From Sphingomonas sp. J315 (GTDB taxonomy: Bacteria > Pseudomonadota > Alphaproteobacteria > Sphingomonadales > Sphingomonadaceae), in the NCBI RefSeq assembly GCF_024666595.1, contig NZ_CP088296.1, positions 2,408,501 through 2,472,500 of the forward strand: a stretch of 64,000 nucleotides of DNA. Direction: 5' to 3'. The notes below the pieces were generated by a model. That model was given only the letters and a program-made list of their open reading frames with translations. It had not been told where the DNA came from and made no database searches. The position numbers were made by a program, and so were the translations under genes. Shown piece by piece: positions 48,304-57,647 of the stretch (its first letter is position 1; every line of letters begins with the position of its first letter).

Positions 48304-50486
48304 GGTGGAAAAGCTCTGGCACCGGCTTCACGGCCTGTGGACCCGCGCCGAAGCCGTCACGCATCGCGCGTGGTGGACCGGGCCGCGCATTGCGGTGGCG
48401 GCGATCCTGACGCTCGCCGGGGTGCATGTCGCGGTCGATTGGGCGACGCTGCCGCCGCCATTGCCGTCGCATCGCACGACGGTGGCGGGGTGGAAGCCGT
48501 CCGAGGCGTGGCTGTACGACCGCGAAGGGCGGTTGCTCGACAGTTCGCGGGTGGATTTTCAGGCGCGGCGGCTGGCATGGACGCCGCTCGACAAGATCTC
48601 GCCTGAAGCGGTGACGGCGATCGCGCAGGCAGAGGACCGCCGGTTTCGCGACCACGACGGCGTCGATTGGTGGGCGGTCGCCGGGGCGATCCGCGACCGG
48701 CTTGAGGGCAGACGCGCGCGGGGGGGCGTCGACGCTGTCGATGCAGGTTGCGGCCTATTTGTCGCCCGATCTTGCCGCGCCGGGATCGCGCGGGTTCATG
48801 GACAAGCTGCGCCAGATGCGCGCGGGGGCGGCGCTGGAACGTGGGTGGAGCAAGGATCAGATCCTTGACGCTTATCTGAACCTCGCCGGGTTTCGCGGTG
48901 AGGCGCAGGGGATCGGTGCCGCGGCTCTAGGGCTGTTCGGCAAGACACCCGATGCGTTGACCCGCGACGATGGGCTGCTGCTCGCGGCGCTGCTGCCCGA
49001 CCCGGCGGCGGGGGCTGACAGTGTTGCGCGGCGGGCGTGCGCGCTGTCGCGGGACACGGATTGCAGCCGATTTGCCGGGGCGGCGGCGTCGATGCTGGGG
49101 CCGGCGCGCAGCCTTGCGCTCGATCCGGGGCTGGCGATGCATCTGGCGAACCGGATGCTGACCCAGCCGGGGCTGCGGGTGAGGACGACGATCGACCTGA
49201 ACGTACAGCGCGTCGCGATCCGTGCGCTGCGGCGACAGCTGGTCGGCCTTGGCGGCACCCGCGCGCGGGACGGGGCGGTGATCGTTGCGGACAATGCGAC
49301 CGGCGAGATTCTGGCGTGGGTCGGCGGGATCGGCGGGGCCTCGACCGCGCCGTCGGTCGATGGCGCGGCAAGCTATCGGCAGGCGGGTTCGACGCTCAAG
49401 CCCTTCCTCTACGCACAGGCGATCGAGAAGGGGTATCTGACCCCGGCATCGATCCTCGACGACAGTCCGGTGCAGCTCGACACCGCGTCGGGGCTGTATG
49501 TGCCGCAGAATTACGACCGCGCGTTCAAGGGACCGGTGAGTGCGCGATCGGCGCTGGCGGGGTCGCTCAACGTGCCGGCAGTGCGGACCTTGATCCTGAC
49601 CGGGGTCGAGGCGTTTCGCGACCGGCTGTGGGACAGCGGCTATCGCGGGCTGACCGAGAGCGGCGACTATTACGGGTTCAGCCTTGCGCTCGGGTCGGCG
49701 GAGGTGACGCTGGTCGAGCAGGTCGCCGCCTATCGCAGCCTTGCGCGGGGCGGGCGGTTCGCGCCGCTCTATGTCGAAGCGGATGCCAAGGCGGATGCAG
49801 ATCGCGTGACGACCACGCCGCAGGCCGCGTGGCTGGTCGCCGATATGCTCGCCGATCCGGCGGCGCGGGCTTCGACCTTTGGCATGGATTCGGCGCTGCG
49901 CCTGCCCTTCTGGGCCGCGGTCAAGACGGGGACGTCAAAGGCGATGCGCGACAATTGGTGCATCGGCTTTTCCGACCGCTACACGGTCGGCGTCTGGGTC
50001 GGGAACCTTGAAGGCGATCCGATGCGCGCCGTTTCGGGCACCAGCGGCGCTGCGCCGGTGTGGCGCGACGTGATGATGGCGCTGCATGCCGAGCGACCCG
50101 GGCGCGCGCCGGAACGCCCGGCGGGAATCGAGGCGCGCCAGGTCAGTTTTGGCGGCAATATCGAACAGCCGCGCCGCGAATATTTCCTGGCGGGGACGGG
50201 GATGACGCAGGTTGCGGCGGCCCCGGCGGTGGCGCGGCGTCCGCGAATCGTCAGCCCGGTGGCGGGCAGCGTCTATGCGCTCGACCCGGATATCCCGATC
50301 GAGCGGCAACGCATGGCGATCAGCGTGTCGGGGGAAATGATCGGCCATCGGCTGACGCTCGACGGGCGCGATCTGGGGGTAGCGGATGCGCGGCCGATGG
50401 TGCTCGCGGGGCCGGGACGGCACCAGTTGCGGCTGGTGGCACCGGGCGGCCGGGTGGTCGACCAGGTGGTGTTTACCGTCCGCTGA
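48296..50486 (+). CDS. pbpC: Penicillin-binding protein 1C, with frameshift
   Basis: Peptidoglycan glycosyltransferase/transpeptidase-type protein, 729 residues after correction. Membrane anchor near residues 25-45. The glycosyltransferase domain shows AEDRRFRDHDGVD and GASTLSMQVAAYL. The penicillin-binding domain shows the STLK active site (SYRQAGSTLKP), SLN (AGSLNVPA) and KTGTS, followed by a BiPBP C-terminal beta domain. The frame breaks at seven G (48720-48726); six restore RGASTLSMQ. GTG 48296 lies inside an inverted repeat with AAGG upstream; GTG 48305 is the alternative. It pairs with the alpha-2-macroglobulin gene as in E. coli. Confidence 0.88.
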
Positions 50487-50550
50487 ACCAATGCGAATCC
50501 GGCGCGTTCTGGCATCCGGTCCTTACCCTTTCGGGCCGGAACCAAGTCTA

Positions 50551-50589
50551 GGCCGCGCCGACAGCGTAACCGTCGGCGCGGCCATTTTT
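50551..50589 (+). terminator. Rho-independent terminator of pbpC
   Basis: GGCCGCGCCGAC and GTCGGCGCGGCC form a perfect 12-bp stem with a nine-base loop (AGCGTAACC), followed by ATTTTT on the plus strand. It lies 64 bp after the pbpC stop and ends the alpha-2-macroglobulin/pbpC transcript. Confidence 0.9.
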
Positions 50590-50597
50590 GGTGTGAC

Positions 50598-51114
50598 TTA
50601 CCAGTAGAAGTTGCGCAGCACCCGGATCACGACGCCGCGACGGGTGTCGACCAGCAGCACGTCGTCATAGTGACGCACCCAGCGCTGGTAGCGACCTGCC
50701 GGGGGGCAGGCGATAGCGCCACGGGTCATTGATGAAGTAACGGCTGCCATAATAGGTCGGCGCGATGCGAACACCGGCGCGGAAGCCCTGGTAGCGGAAC
50801 GGTGCGCGCCAGTTGCCACGGGCATAGACGCCGCGGTTCGAGCCGCGATAGGTGCGCCAGTCATTGTCGCCCCAGCGGCGGTTGCGATCCTGAACCGCGT
50901 CGCGATAGTCGCGGCGGGCTTCCCGCACGTCGCGCTGTTCGCGGCGGACGTCGCGGCGGTCGCCATAGCGGCGCGCGTCGCGCAGTTCGCGCTGCTCTTC
51001 ACGCAGGTCCTGCCGTTCGCGGCGTACTTCGCGCTGCGATTGGGCGCTGGCGGCAGGCACCATCACCGGAATGGCGACGGCGGCGATCAGCGCGGTTGCG
51101 ATCAATCTTTTCAT
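50598..51114 (-). CDS. RcnB-like secreted protein with Arg-rich repeats, with frameshift
   Basis: A 171-residue exported protein. Signal peptide ends near PAASAQ. A charged region of repeated RREQRD/LREEQRELRD units follows (about 26-75), then a conserved C-terminal part with YYGSRYFINDPWRY. With six C on the coding strand (G at 50701-50706) it ends early. With five it continues LPPAGRYQRWVRHYDDVLLVD, the motif of the RcnB family, whose founder affects nickel/cobalt export in E. coli. The metal role here is inference only. AGGAGGAC precedes ATG 51114. Confidence 0.7.
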
Positions 51115-51247
51115 TGCGTCCTCCTTAGACTCGGTCCTTCTGACCGGTATGGGAGGAAATTACGCGGTTGCGGCTGAACGGCTCGGGAATAGGCGATTAA
51201 GCCGCCAGAAAGGCGAGCCGACCGGTGCCGTTCTACCGCAACAGGGG

Positions 51248-51721
51248 TTACGGCCCGCCAGGTCCGCCGCCGCCGGTGCCGGGCGCGCCGACCGTGCCGA
51301 TATTGCCGAACAGATCCTCAAAGAATCCGCGCTTGCGACCGAGCGTCGGGGTCGTCTTGTCGGTCGGGTTGATCTTCGCGATCTGCTCCGAGCCGGTGCG
51401 CGTCACTTCGGTCACGTTGCCCGCCGCGTCGAACCGGATGCGCAGCGTTGTCTGCTGCTCCGCGCGCGGATTGTTGAAGGCGAAGTTGCGGGTCGCGCGC
51501 CCGACATAATACCATTCGCCCTCGTTGAACTGGCTGGTCAGCGTCGGTTTGCCCAGCGTCTGCAGCACCGATTCGCGATTATCCACGCCCGGCTGGACCG
51601 AGTTCACCAGATCCGCATCGACCACATAACCCTGATAGCCGCGCAGCGGCTTCACACAGGCGCTGGTGCCGAGCAGGATCGTTCCGCACAGCGCAACGGA
51701 CAGGATACGGGCGGACTTCAT
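51248..51721 (-). CDS. bamE: Outer-membrane assembly lipoprotein BamE (SmpA/OmlA)
   Basis: Accessory lipoprotein of the BAM complex that inserts outer-membrane proteins. The 157-residue protein has the lipobox LLGTSAC, then the BamE fold with VQPGVDNRESVLQTLGKPTLTSQF and EWYYVGRATRNFAF. A Gly/Pro-rich tail follows from about residue 135. ATG 51721 is chosen; the longer frame adds 14 residues before the signal. Divergent from the cytochrome bc1 chaperone gene. Confidence 0.88.
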   Translation of the reverse strand: MKSARILSVALCGTILLGTSACVKPLRGYQGYVVDADLVNSVQPGVDNRESVLQTLGKPTLTSQFNEGEWYYVGRATRNFAFNNPRAEQQTTLRIRFDAAGNVTEVTRTGSEQIAKINPTDKTTPTLGRKRGFFEDLFGNIGTVGAPGTGGGGPGGP

Positions 51722-51834
51722 CAAACTCACTCTCCCCAAGCGGGCACAGGCCACGCATTGCATCGCGGGCCGTTCCCCTCAATATGCGGGGCGGCCCCGG
51801 CAAACAAGCGCCGAGAGGCGATTGGAGTTTGACA

Positions 51835-52356
51835 ATGCGATTGTGGGAAAAGCTGACCGGGCGAAAGCCAGAGAACCCGGCGGCGGCGCTCTATCAGGCG
51901 GTGGTGGCGCGCGGGCGGGAGCCGCACTGGTACGAGGCGGGGGCGGTGCCCGACACCGTCAACGGGCGGTTCGACATGATCGCGAGCGTATTGGGAATCG
52001 TAATGCTGCGGATCGAGCATGATCCGACCGCAGCGGAAACCACCGCGCGGCTGACCGAATGTTTCGTCGACGACATGGACGGCCAGCTGCGCCAGATCGG
52101 GATCGGCGATGTCGTCGTCGGCAAGGGGATCGGCAAGATGATGGCGCTGCTCGGCGGGCGCATCGGCGCGTATCGCGACGCGCTGGCCGACGATGCGGCC
52201 CCTGGCGCGTTCGAGGACGCGCTGCTGCGCAACCTCTATCGTGGCGAGGATCCGGGTGCCGACGCGCTGGCGCATTCCGCCGCCGGGCTGCGCGCGCTGC
52301 GCGCGCGGCTTGCCGATGTGCCGCATGACGATCTGCTCGCCGGACGAATGCCGTGA
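51835..52356 (+). CDS. Ubiquinol-cytochrome c chaperone family protein
   Basis: A 173-residue relative of mitochondrial CBP3/UQCC1, which helps assemble cytochrome b of complex III. Characteristic text: ALYQAVVARGREPHWYEAGAVPDTVNGRFDM and ECFVDDMDGQLRQIGIGDVVVGK. ATG 51835 has GGAG seven bases upstream. The DUF177 gene starts on its stop (GTGA), an arrangement common in alphaproteobacteria. Confidence 0.85.
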   Translation: MRLWEKLTGRKPENPAAALYQAVVARGREPHWYEAGAVPDTVNGRFDMIASVLGIVMLRIEHDPTAAETTARLTECFVDDMDGQLRQIGIGDVVVGKGIGKMMALLGGRIGAYRDALADDAAPGAFEDALLRNLYRGEDPGADALAHSAAGLRALRARLADVPHDDLLAGRMP

Positions 52357-52868
52357 TCGCGCCTGAATTTTCCCGGCCCCAGCGGCTCGATGCGATCGGC
52401 AAGGGCGAACACCGCGTCACGATCGCGGCGAATGCCGATGAGCGTGCGGCGCTGGCGAAGCGATTCGGGCTGATCGCGATCGAGCGGCTCGACGCGGAGA
52501 TTGGCGTGCATCGCGACGCGACCGGGGTGATCGCGCGCGGACATCTGTCGGGCGCGGTCGTGCAGCCGTGCAGCGTTACCGGCGATCCGGTTCCCGCGCA
52601 GATCGAGGAAGACTTCGCGATCCGCTTCCTGCCCGAAGGCAATGTCGAGGGGGACGAGATCGAGCTGTCGGATGAAGAGTGCGACACCGTGTTCTACACC
52701 GGCGGGGCGATCGACCTGGGCGAGGCGGCGGCGGAGACGCTGGCGCTGGCGCTCGACCCGTTTCCGCGCAGTCCGCGCGCGGACGAGGTGCTGCGGGCGG
52801 CGGGCGTGCTGGGCGAGGACGAGACCGGGCCGTTCGCGGCGTTGGCTAAGCTCAGGAAGCCGGACTGA
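52353..52868 (+). CDS. DUF177 / YceD-family protein
   Basis: A 171-residue protein of the YceD family; in other species it is linked to 23S rRNA accumulation and ribosomal protein L32, though rpmF does not follow here. The signature CSVTGDPVPAQIEEDFAIRF and EGDEIELSDEECDTVFYTGGAIDLGEAAAETLALALDPFPRSP is clear. GTG start overlaps the previous stop. Confidence 0.82.
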   Translation: MIAPEFSRPQRLDAIGKGEHRVTIAANADERAALAKRFGLIAIERLDAEIGVHRDATGVIARGHLSGAVVQPCSVTGDPVPAQIEEDFAIRFLPEGNVEGDEIELSDEECDTVFYTGGAIDLGEAAAETLALALDPFPRSPRADEVLRAAGVLGEDETGPFAALAKLRKPD

Positions 52869-52891
52869 CACCGGCTTAGCTGGATGCAACT

Positions 52892-53216
52892 CTAACAGGG
52901 CGGCGGGCAGGTGGGGCAGGGGGGCTTTGGGCTCGTCGCGCTGGGTCGTCGCGCCGCCGGTCGGCGTCGATGGTGCGCCGCTCGGGCGGGGCAGCGGGGT
53001 GCGCGGCGTGCATTCGGCGTCGGGCACGGCGGAATCCGAAGGCTCGACCGGCGGGGTGATGACGACCGGCGGCGGTGGCGGCGGCATCGGCATCGGCGCG
53101 GGCAGGAGCGGCGGTGGCGGCGGCGGCATGGTCTGGGCATGTGCCGCGAGCGTGGATGTGGATGGCAAGCCACAGGCCGCGAGCGTCAACGCTGCGATCA
53201 CCCCGAGTCGCATCAT
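52892..53216 (-). CDS. Proline-rich lipoprotein, unknown function, with probable frameshift
   Basis: A short secreted protein. The leader MMRLGVIAALTLAACG carries a lipobox (LAAC). A run of Pro-rich sequence follows (PPPPPPLLPAPMPMPPPPPP), then PVEPSDSAVPDAECTPRTP. As read, the frame has no stop and would run antisense through all of DUF177, which is not credible. Reducing the six-G run at 52919-52924 by one gives a stop at 52892, a C-terminus APCPTCPPPC and 107 residues. Family unknown. Confidence 0.5.
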
Positions 53217-53256
53217 GCCACCTCGACGCGCAGAGTGATCCTGTCGGCGCGCGCTG

Positions 53257-54636
53257 TCAAAGTCGCGCGGCGGCGGCGCGCAGGTCGGCGATGAAGGCGG
53301 CGTGCTGCGCGGCCTTGGCATCCGGGTCGGGGAGGCGCAGCAGATAGCTGGGGTGGACGGTGATCCAGGCTTCCGCACCTGAATCGAGCGGGATCGCGCG
53401 GCCGCGTTCGCGGGAGATGGTCACGGCTCGCCCCAGCAGCGACCGCGCGGCGGTGGCACCGAGCGCGATGACCACCCTAGGCCGGACGATCAGCAATTCC
53501 TGTTCGACCCACCAGCGGCAGGCGCTGACCTCTCCCGCATCGGGGGTGGCGTGGATGCGGCGCTTGCCGCGCGGTTCGAATTTGAAATGCTTGACCGCGT
53601 TGGTGAGATAGGCGGCGGTACGGTCGATGCCCGCCTGCGCCAGTGCCTCGTCGAGCAACTGCCCGGCGGGGCCGACGAACGGACGACCGGCAAGATCCTC
53701 CTGATCGCCCGGTTGTTCGCCGACCAGCATCAGCGGGGCATCGACCGGGCCTTCGCCGAACACGGTCTGGGTCGCATGTTTGTAGAGGTGGCAGCGGGTG
53801 CAGGCCATCGCTTCGTCGCGCAGCGATTCCCACGCCTTGGTCGCATTGTCGCCGGGGCCGGTCATCCGTGCCGTCTCCACCATCGCCAGCTCGCGGGCAC
53901 GGGCACCCTTGATGAGGTCCGGTACCAACGCGGTCTCGGGCATGTTTTTCCAGTATTTGCGCGGCATTTCCTTGAGCATCGCGCCGGTCTTGAGCCGAGC
54001 GGGGTTGAAGATCGAGGCGTAATAGGTCTTCCAGATGGCCTCGACGGGATCGTCCTGCGGCGCGTCGCTCTTGCTGGCACCCGGCCCTTCGCTCAGGGCT
54101 TCTCCGTCCCAATGAAGCGAGACCTCCGGCGTCAGGATCGACCAGCGCATCGTGTGGAAGCGGTCGACGAAGAAGCGCGCGTTCGCACGGACGATGTGAT
54201 GATCCGGCTCGAACCAGGCGATGAAGCGGGCGCCGCTGTCGTCGGTGACTTCGCGGAAGCGCAGGAACGCGCGCATCTTGTGAATGTCGCGGCGGACGGA
54301 TTTGGCCATGTCGTCGAGGCGGCGGAGCAGCGGATCGGCCTTGTCCTCGATACTGCCCGGTCGGGCGATCACGCGGGTAAGCAGCGCGTAGAGCAGGGCG
54401 AAGCGTTCGGGGTCGCTGTGCAGGATCGCCTCGCGCGCGAGTTCGATGAAACGGCGCGAGACGCGCAGTTCGGGAGCGGCAGAGGGGAGGACGGCTTCGT
54501 CGCCGAACAGGTCGGCGGGATGATCGCCGACTTGCCACACCACGTCCGACGGATCGATGCGCGCGGCGGCGAGCGACCGGGCGGCGTCGCGCCAGCCGTC
54601 AAAATCATCCTGTGAAGCTAGTGCTACGACGCGCAT
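53257..54636 (-). CDS. UdgX-type uracil-DNA binding glycosylase fused to a DUF4130 domain
   Basis: A 459-residue DNA repair protein. Residues 1-260 form a DUF4130 (TIGR03915-like) domain and 270-459 a family 4-like uracil-DNA glycosylase domain. Fe-S ligands Cys279, Cys282 and Cys373 are seen; His350 (VKHFKF) stands where family 4 has a fourth Cys. The uracil motif is GEQPGDQED (306-314), and KRRIH (358-362) carries His362, the residue by which UdgX binds uracil-DNA covalently. HPSYLLR is the closing motif. ATG 54636 follows AAAGGA. Its usual partner, a radical-SAM protein, lies 3 kb away. Confidence 0.87.
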   Translation of the reverse strand: MRVVALASQDDFDGWRDAARSLAAARIDPSDVVWQVGDHPADLFGDEAVLPSAAPELRVSRRFIELAREAILHSDPERFALLYALLTRVIARPGSIEDKADPLLRRLDDMAKSVRRDIHKMRAFLRFREVTDDSGARFIAWFEPDHHIVRANARFFVDRFHTMRWSILTPEVSLHWDGEALSEGPGASKSDAPQDDPVEAIWKTYYASIFNPARLKTGAMLKEMPRKYWKNMPETALVPDLIKGARARELAMVETARMTGPGDNATKAWESLRDEAMACTRCHLYKHATQTVFGEGPVDAPLMLVGEQPGDQEDLAGRPFVGPAGQLLDEALAQAGIDRTAAYLTNAVKHFKFEPRGKRRIHATPDAGEVSACRWWVEQELLIVRPRVVIALGATAARSLLGRAVTISRERGRAIPLDSGAEAWITVHPSYLLRLPDPDAKAAQHAAFIADLRAAAARL

Positions 54637-54650
54637 TTGAGTCCTTTGCG

Positions 54651-54758
54651 GTTTCAGCAAAGCTGAAACGGTTGCCGCACCAGCCCGCTCCCCCACCCGG
54701 CCACCCATCGACAGGATATTCTGAAATGGGTGGCCGGGTGGGGGGAGCGGGCTGGTGC
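54651..54758. repeat. Hairpin and long inverted repeat upstream of the UdgX gene
   Basis: First a small perfect hairpin, GTTTCAGC-AAA-GCTGAAAC (54651-54669). Then two arms of 31 and 32 bp face each other (54677-54707 and 54727-54758) across a 19-base centre. The arms are identical except that a C/G homopolymer is five long on the left and six on the right. The block lies between the cytochrome and UdgX genes, both minus strand, and looks like a dispersed sphingomonad repeat. Confidence 0.75.
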
Positions 54759-54783
54759 CGTCTTCGGCGTAGCCGAACGCAAT

Positions 54784-55806
54784 CTAACGCGCGGGGAGCG
54801 TTTCGATCCATTCGCTGAGCAACGCGATCCCTTCGTCGTGCGCCGTGGCGCGGCCGAGTTCGGGCATGGCGATGCCGGGGTCGGTGCTGCGCAGGCGGTA
54901 GATGAGGATCGAGCCTTCGGCATTGCCCGGCGCAATCGCGAAGTCGCGCCCGCCGCTCCCGCGTCCTGCCGCGACCGGGCGCTTGCCGATGCCGAGTGCG
55001 ACCGGGTCGGTGCGGTCGAGTTCGAGGAACAGGCCGGAGTTGGACGCCGCCCCCGCCGGATTGTGGCAATGCGCGCAGTTGATTTCGAGATAGGCGCGCG
55101 CGCGAGCGTCGAGCGGGGCTTTCTTGTCGTCCCAGCGGGCGACGCGCGGGGCGTTGGCAGGTGCGCGGTCGAGCAGGCCCGCCTTGACCAGCGCCTGTAG
55201 CTGCCCGTGATGGTTGAGGTAGCGTGCCTTTGGGCCGATCGGCGCGATCTGGCCGGCGAGCGCGTGGCAATCCTTGCACTGGTTCTGGTTGGGAACGGCG
55301 TAGCTGATGTGGCGCGCGCGGCCTGACGGGTCGGTGAAGCTGACCGGAAGGCGGGCGCCGGCGCGCTTGACGACGGCATCGGTGCCTTCGGCGTTCCACA
55401 CATAGGGGATCGCGACCCAGCCCGAGGCGCGACGGAGCAGCAGGCGGGTCTCGATCGGCTTGAACGCGGTGCCCGCGCCGTAGCCGAAGGTCTTGATGAG
55501 GGCCGAACCGACCGGGAAGTCGAACGCGGCATTTGCGTCATACTTCGCCTGTGCTCCGGCGGGGACATAGATGAAGCGCTGCTTCGCGGTGTAGTCGGAG
55601 AAGAGCGCGGTTTCGAGGTCGTAGCCCACCACGCGCGCCGCAGGGGTGCGCCTGGCCAGGTCGGTGAAGAAGCCATAGTCTGACAGTTTGGCGGGGTAGC
55701 CGTCGGCGGTGATCGCGGCATCGTTGACCCGCGCAGGCTGGCTTGCCGCAGCGACGCCGAACGCCGCCGCGCATAGGGCCAACAGGGCGAGTCCCGCGCG
55801 GGTCAC
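54784..55806 (-). CDS. Diheme c-type cytochrome, SO2930/TIGR03806-like
   Basis: A 340-residue periplasmic electron carrier. Signal peptide RAGLALLALCAAAFGVAAA. Two haem sites: CKDCH and CAHCH. The rest contains the family's conserved text (KLSDYGFFTDL, ALFSDYTAKQRFIYVP). GTG 55806 overlaps the stop of the beta-helix protein gene (GTGA). These two genes are a known conserved pair; the pathway is not known. Confidence 0.8.
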   Translation of the reverse strand: MTRAGLALLALCAAAFGVAAASQPARVNDAAITADGYPAKLSDYGFFTDLARRTPAARVVGYDLETALFSDYTAKQRFIYVPAGAQAKYDANAAFDFPVGSALIKTFGYGAGTAFKPIETRLLLRRASGWVAIPYVWNAEGTDAVVKRAGARLPVSFTDPSGRARHISYAVPNQNQCKDCHALAGQIAPIGPKARYLNHHGQLQALVKAGLLDRAPANAPRVARWDDKKAPLDARARAYLEINCAHCHNPAGAASNSGLFLELDRTDPVALGIGKRPVAAGRGSGGRDFAIAPGNAEGSILIYRLRSTDPGIAMPELGRATAHDEGIALLSEWIETLPAR

Positions 55807-57002
55807 TTGGCCGCTGCCTCCATCGCTGCGGGGAGCACCACGGCGGCGGGGCGTGGTGCAGCGGGAGCGTTCAACTCCGCCTTGCCCGGCTTGGCCGAGC
55901 TGGTCGGCGCGCCGAGTGCGAGGCCGAGGGTCAGGATCGGCACCGGATCGGCGACGTGCAGGCCCAGCTCGGCGACAGTGCCGGTGCCGTCCCACCAGAC
56001 CGGCGGTGCCGCGCCGCCGAACGCCGCGACAAGGAAGCCGCCACCCTCGACCCCCGGCTCGAACCCGGCGCGGCCGTGGCGGTTGCCGGATATGACGACA
56101 TGGCGCGGATAGGGATTGTAGTTCTTGTCCTCGTAGCTCTGGCGATACGACATGATGATGACGTTGGCGGTGGCATGGTCCGTCAGGTCGTTGTCGAACA
56201 CATGCACCCCGTCATTGGCCATCACGAGAACGCCGGTCCCCTTGGGCACGGTGGCGACGATATTGCCCTTGGGCGCGAAATTGGGGGTGTCGTTGAGGAA
56301 CACCTTGTTGCCATAGACGCGCACCGCGCCGCCGTTCATGCGGGGGAGGTTGGGCAGGTCGAACACGAGGATGCCGCCGGTATTCTTCGTCGCGGTGTTG
56401 CCGAACACGTCGGCGTGATTGCTGTTCTCGATCTCGATCCCCGCGACATTGTGCGAGACGAAGCTGTTGCGGACGATGATCCGCTCCGACTGGCCGACAT
56501 AGATGCCGGCATCCGACGCGCCTTTCACGGTGACGCCGTCGATCAGGATGTGACTGCTGGATACGGGATAGACGCCGTATGCGCCGTTGCTCTCCTTCGG
56601 GCCGCCGGTCCATTCGACGCGGATGTCCTTGTAGACGATGCGGTCGGCGCCCTTGGACTTGATGCCGTCGCCCTTGCTGTCCTCGACCGCGAAGCCGCGC
56701 AGGACGACATCGTCGGAGGTGACGAGGAGGCCTTCGCCCGCGCCGAGCTGGCCCTTGAAGCTGAGGATGGTCTTGTCCGGGCCGGCGCCGCGCACGGTGA
56801 CCTTGTCGATGTCGAGGCTGAGGCCGTCGGTCAGCTCGAACCGGCCGGGGCCGATTTCGATGGTATCGCCGGGCTTGGCGTCGAGCAGCGCCTGTTGCAG
56901 CCGCTCCTGCGCGTCGGGGCCGGCGGGGACCTTGAGCGTTTCGGCGTGCGCGATGGACGCGGTGGCGAGCAACGCGATGGCGCTCACGGCGGTGCGGATC
57001 AT
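55803..57002 (-). CDS. Exported parallel beta-helix repeat protein (TIGR03805-like)
   Basis: A 399-residue secreted protein. Signal peptide ends at AHA. A right-handed beta-helix fills residues 30-320, with rungs such as VTVRGAGPDKTILSF, ILIDGVTVKGASDAGIYVG and RIIVRNSFVSHNVAGIEIENSNH. The C-terminal 60 residues are Ala/Pro-rich. Such folds often bind or cut polysaccharides, but no catalytic residues can be assigned. It is paired with the diheme cytochrome downstream. Confidence 0.78.
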   Translation of the reverse strand: MIRTAVSAIALLATASIAHAETLKVPAGPDAQERLQQALLDAKPGDTIEIGPGRFELTDGLSLDIDKVTVRGAGPDKTILSFKGQLGAGEGLLVTSDDVVLRGFAVEDSKGDGIKSKGADRIVYKDIRVEWTGGPKESNGAYGVYPVSSSHILIDGVTVKGASDAGIYVGQSERIIVRNSFVSHNVAGIEIENSNHADVFGNTATKNTGGILVFDLPNLPRMNGGAVRVYGNKVFLNDTPNFAPKGNIVATVPKGTGVLVMANDGVHVFDNDLTDHATANVIIMSYRQSYEDKNYNPYPRHVVISGNRHGRAGFEPGVEGGGFLVAAFGGAAPPVWWDGTGTVAELGLHVADPVPILTLGLALGAPTSSAKPGKAELNAPAAPRPAAVVLPAAMEAAAK

Positions 57003-57102
57003 GGGCCTCTCCTCGTTTTTTGGAGGAGCTTACCGAGTCCGTTGGTCTCGTCCAGCCGTTTACACGGGTGTCAGTAGCCCGGGGTGACGATCAAGAGTAT
57101 CG

Positions 57103-57585
57103 CTACTCCCGCGCGTCGCCCGGCATTTCGTCTTCGGCGCGTTCCAGTTCCTTCGGCTTGCGCTTCTCGAAGATCGCCGCGAGCTTGGCCTTGGTCGCGT
57201 CGTCCAGATCCTTGGATGCGGCGGGGAACATCTCTTCCTCCTCCTCGTCGATATGGTGGAGGTAGCGGTCGCGCATCGTCTTGAACCTGGTCAGCCAGCC
57301 GCTCGACGACATTTCCATCTCGACCAGCTCGCCCAGCATGTCGTCGACTTCCTTATGCTCCGACACCGAATGGCGGGCCTCGTCGCGCAGCTCGGGGTTG
57401 GCGAGCATCGTCGCGTAGAGCGATTCCTCCTCCGCGGCGGCGTGGGCCTGAAGCTCGACGCGCAGTTCCTCGAACAGCGTGCGGCGCTCCTCGCTGTCGC
57501 CGCTGGTCGCGGCGATGCGGTCGAGCAGGTCGCGCTGGCGATTATGGTCCTGGATCAGGTCTTCGAAAATGCGTTCCTCGGCCAT
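57103..57585 (-). CDS. Hemerythrin HHE-domain protein
   Basis: A 160-residue alpha-helical protein with ligands for a di-iron site spaced along four helices: LIQDHNRQ, LQAHAAAEEESLY, VSEHKEVDD and YLHHIDEEEEEMFP. Members bind O2 or nitric oxide or buffer iron. ATG 57585 has AGGAGA upstream; the earlier start adds an unlikely leader. It lies between the beta-helix gene and the radical-SAM gene. Confidence 0.83.
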   Translation of the reverse strand: MAEERIFEDLIQDHNRQRDLLDRIAATSGDSEERRTLFEELRVELQAHAAAEEESLYATMLANPELRDEARHSVSEHKEVDDMLGELVEMEMSSSGWLTRFKTMRDRYLHHIDEEEEEMFPAASKDLDDATKAKLAAIFEKRKPKELERAEDEMPGDARE

Positions 57586-57647
57586 GCAAAGTCTCCTTTG
57601 CGCGCTCAACCGCTCGCACGACGGGTTGTTTCACACGCGACTCATTC

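Noticed and set aside
42398..50486. Alpha-2-macroglobulin plus pbpC as a new anti-phage or toxin system
   Set aside because: This pair is already known as a periplasmic protease-trap and cell-wall repair unit; nothing here adds a defence component.
52236..53378. A 380-residue minus-strand gene
   Set aside because: Most of it is antisense to the well-supported DUF177 gene; only the signal-peptide part is credible, and a homopolymer slip explains the missing stop.
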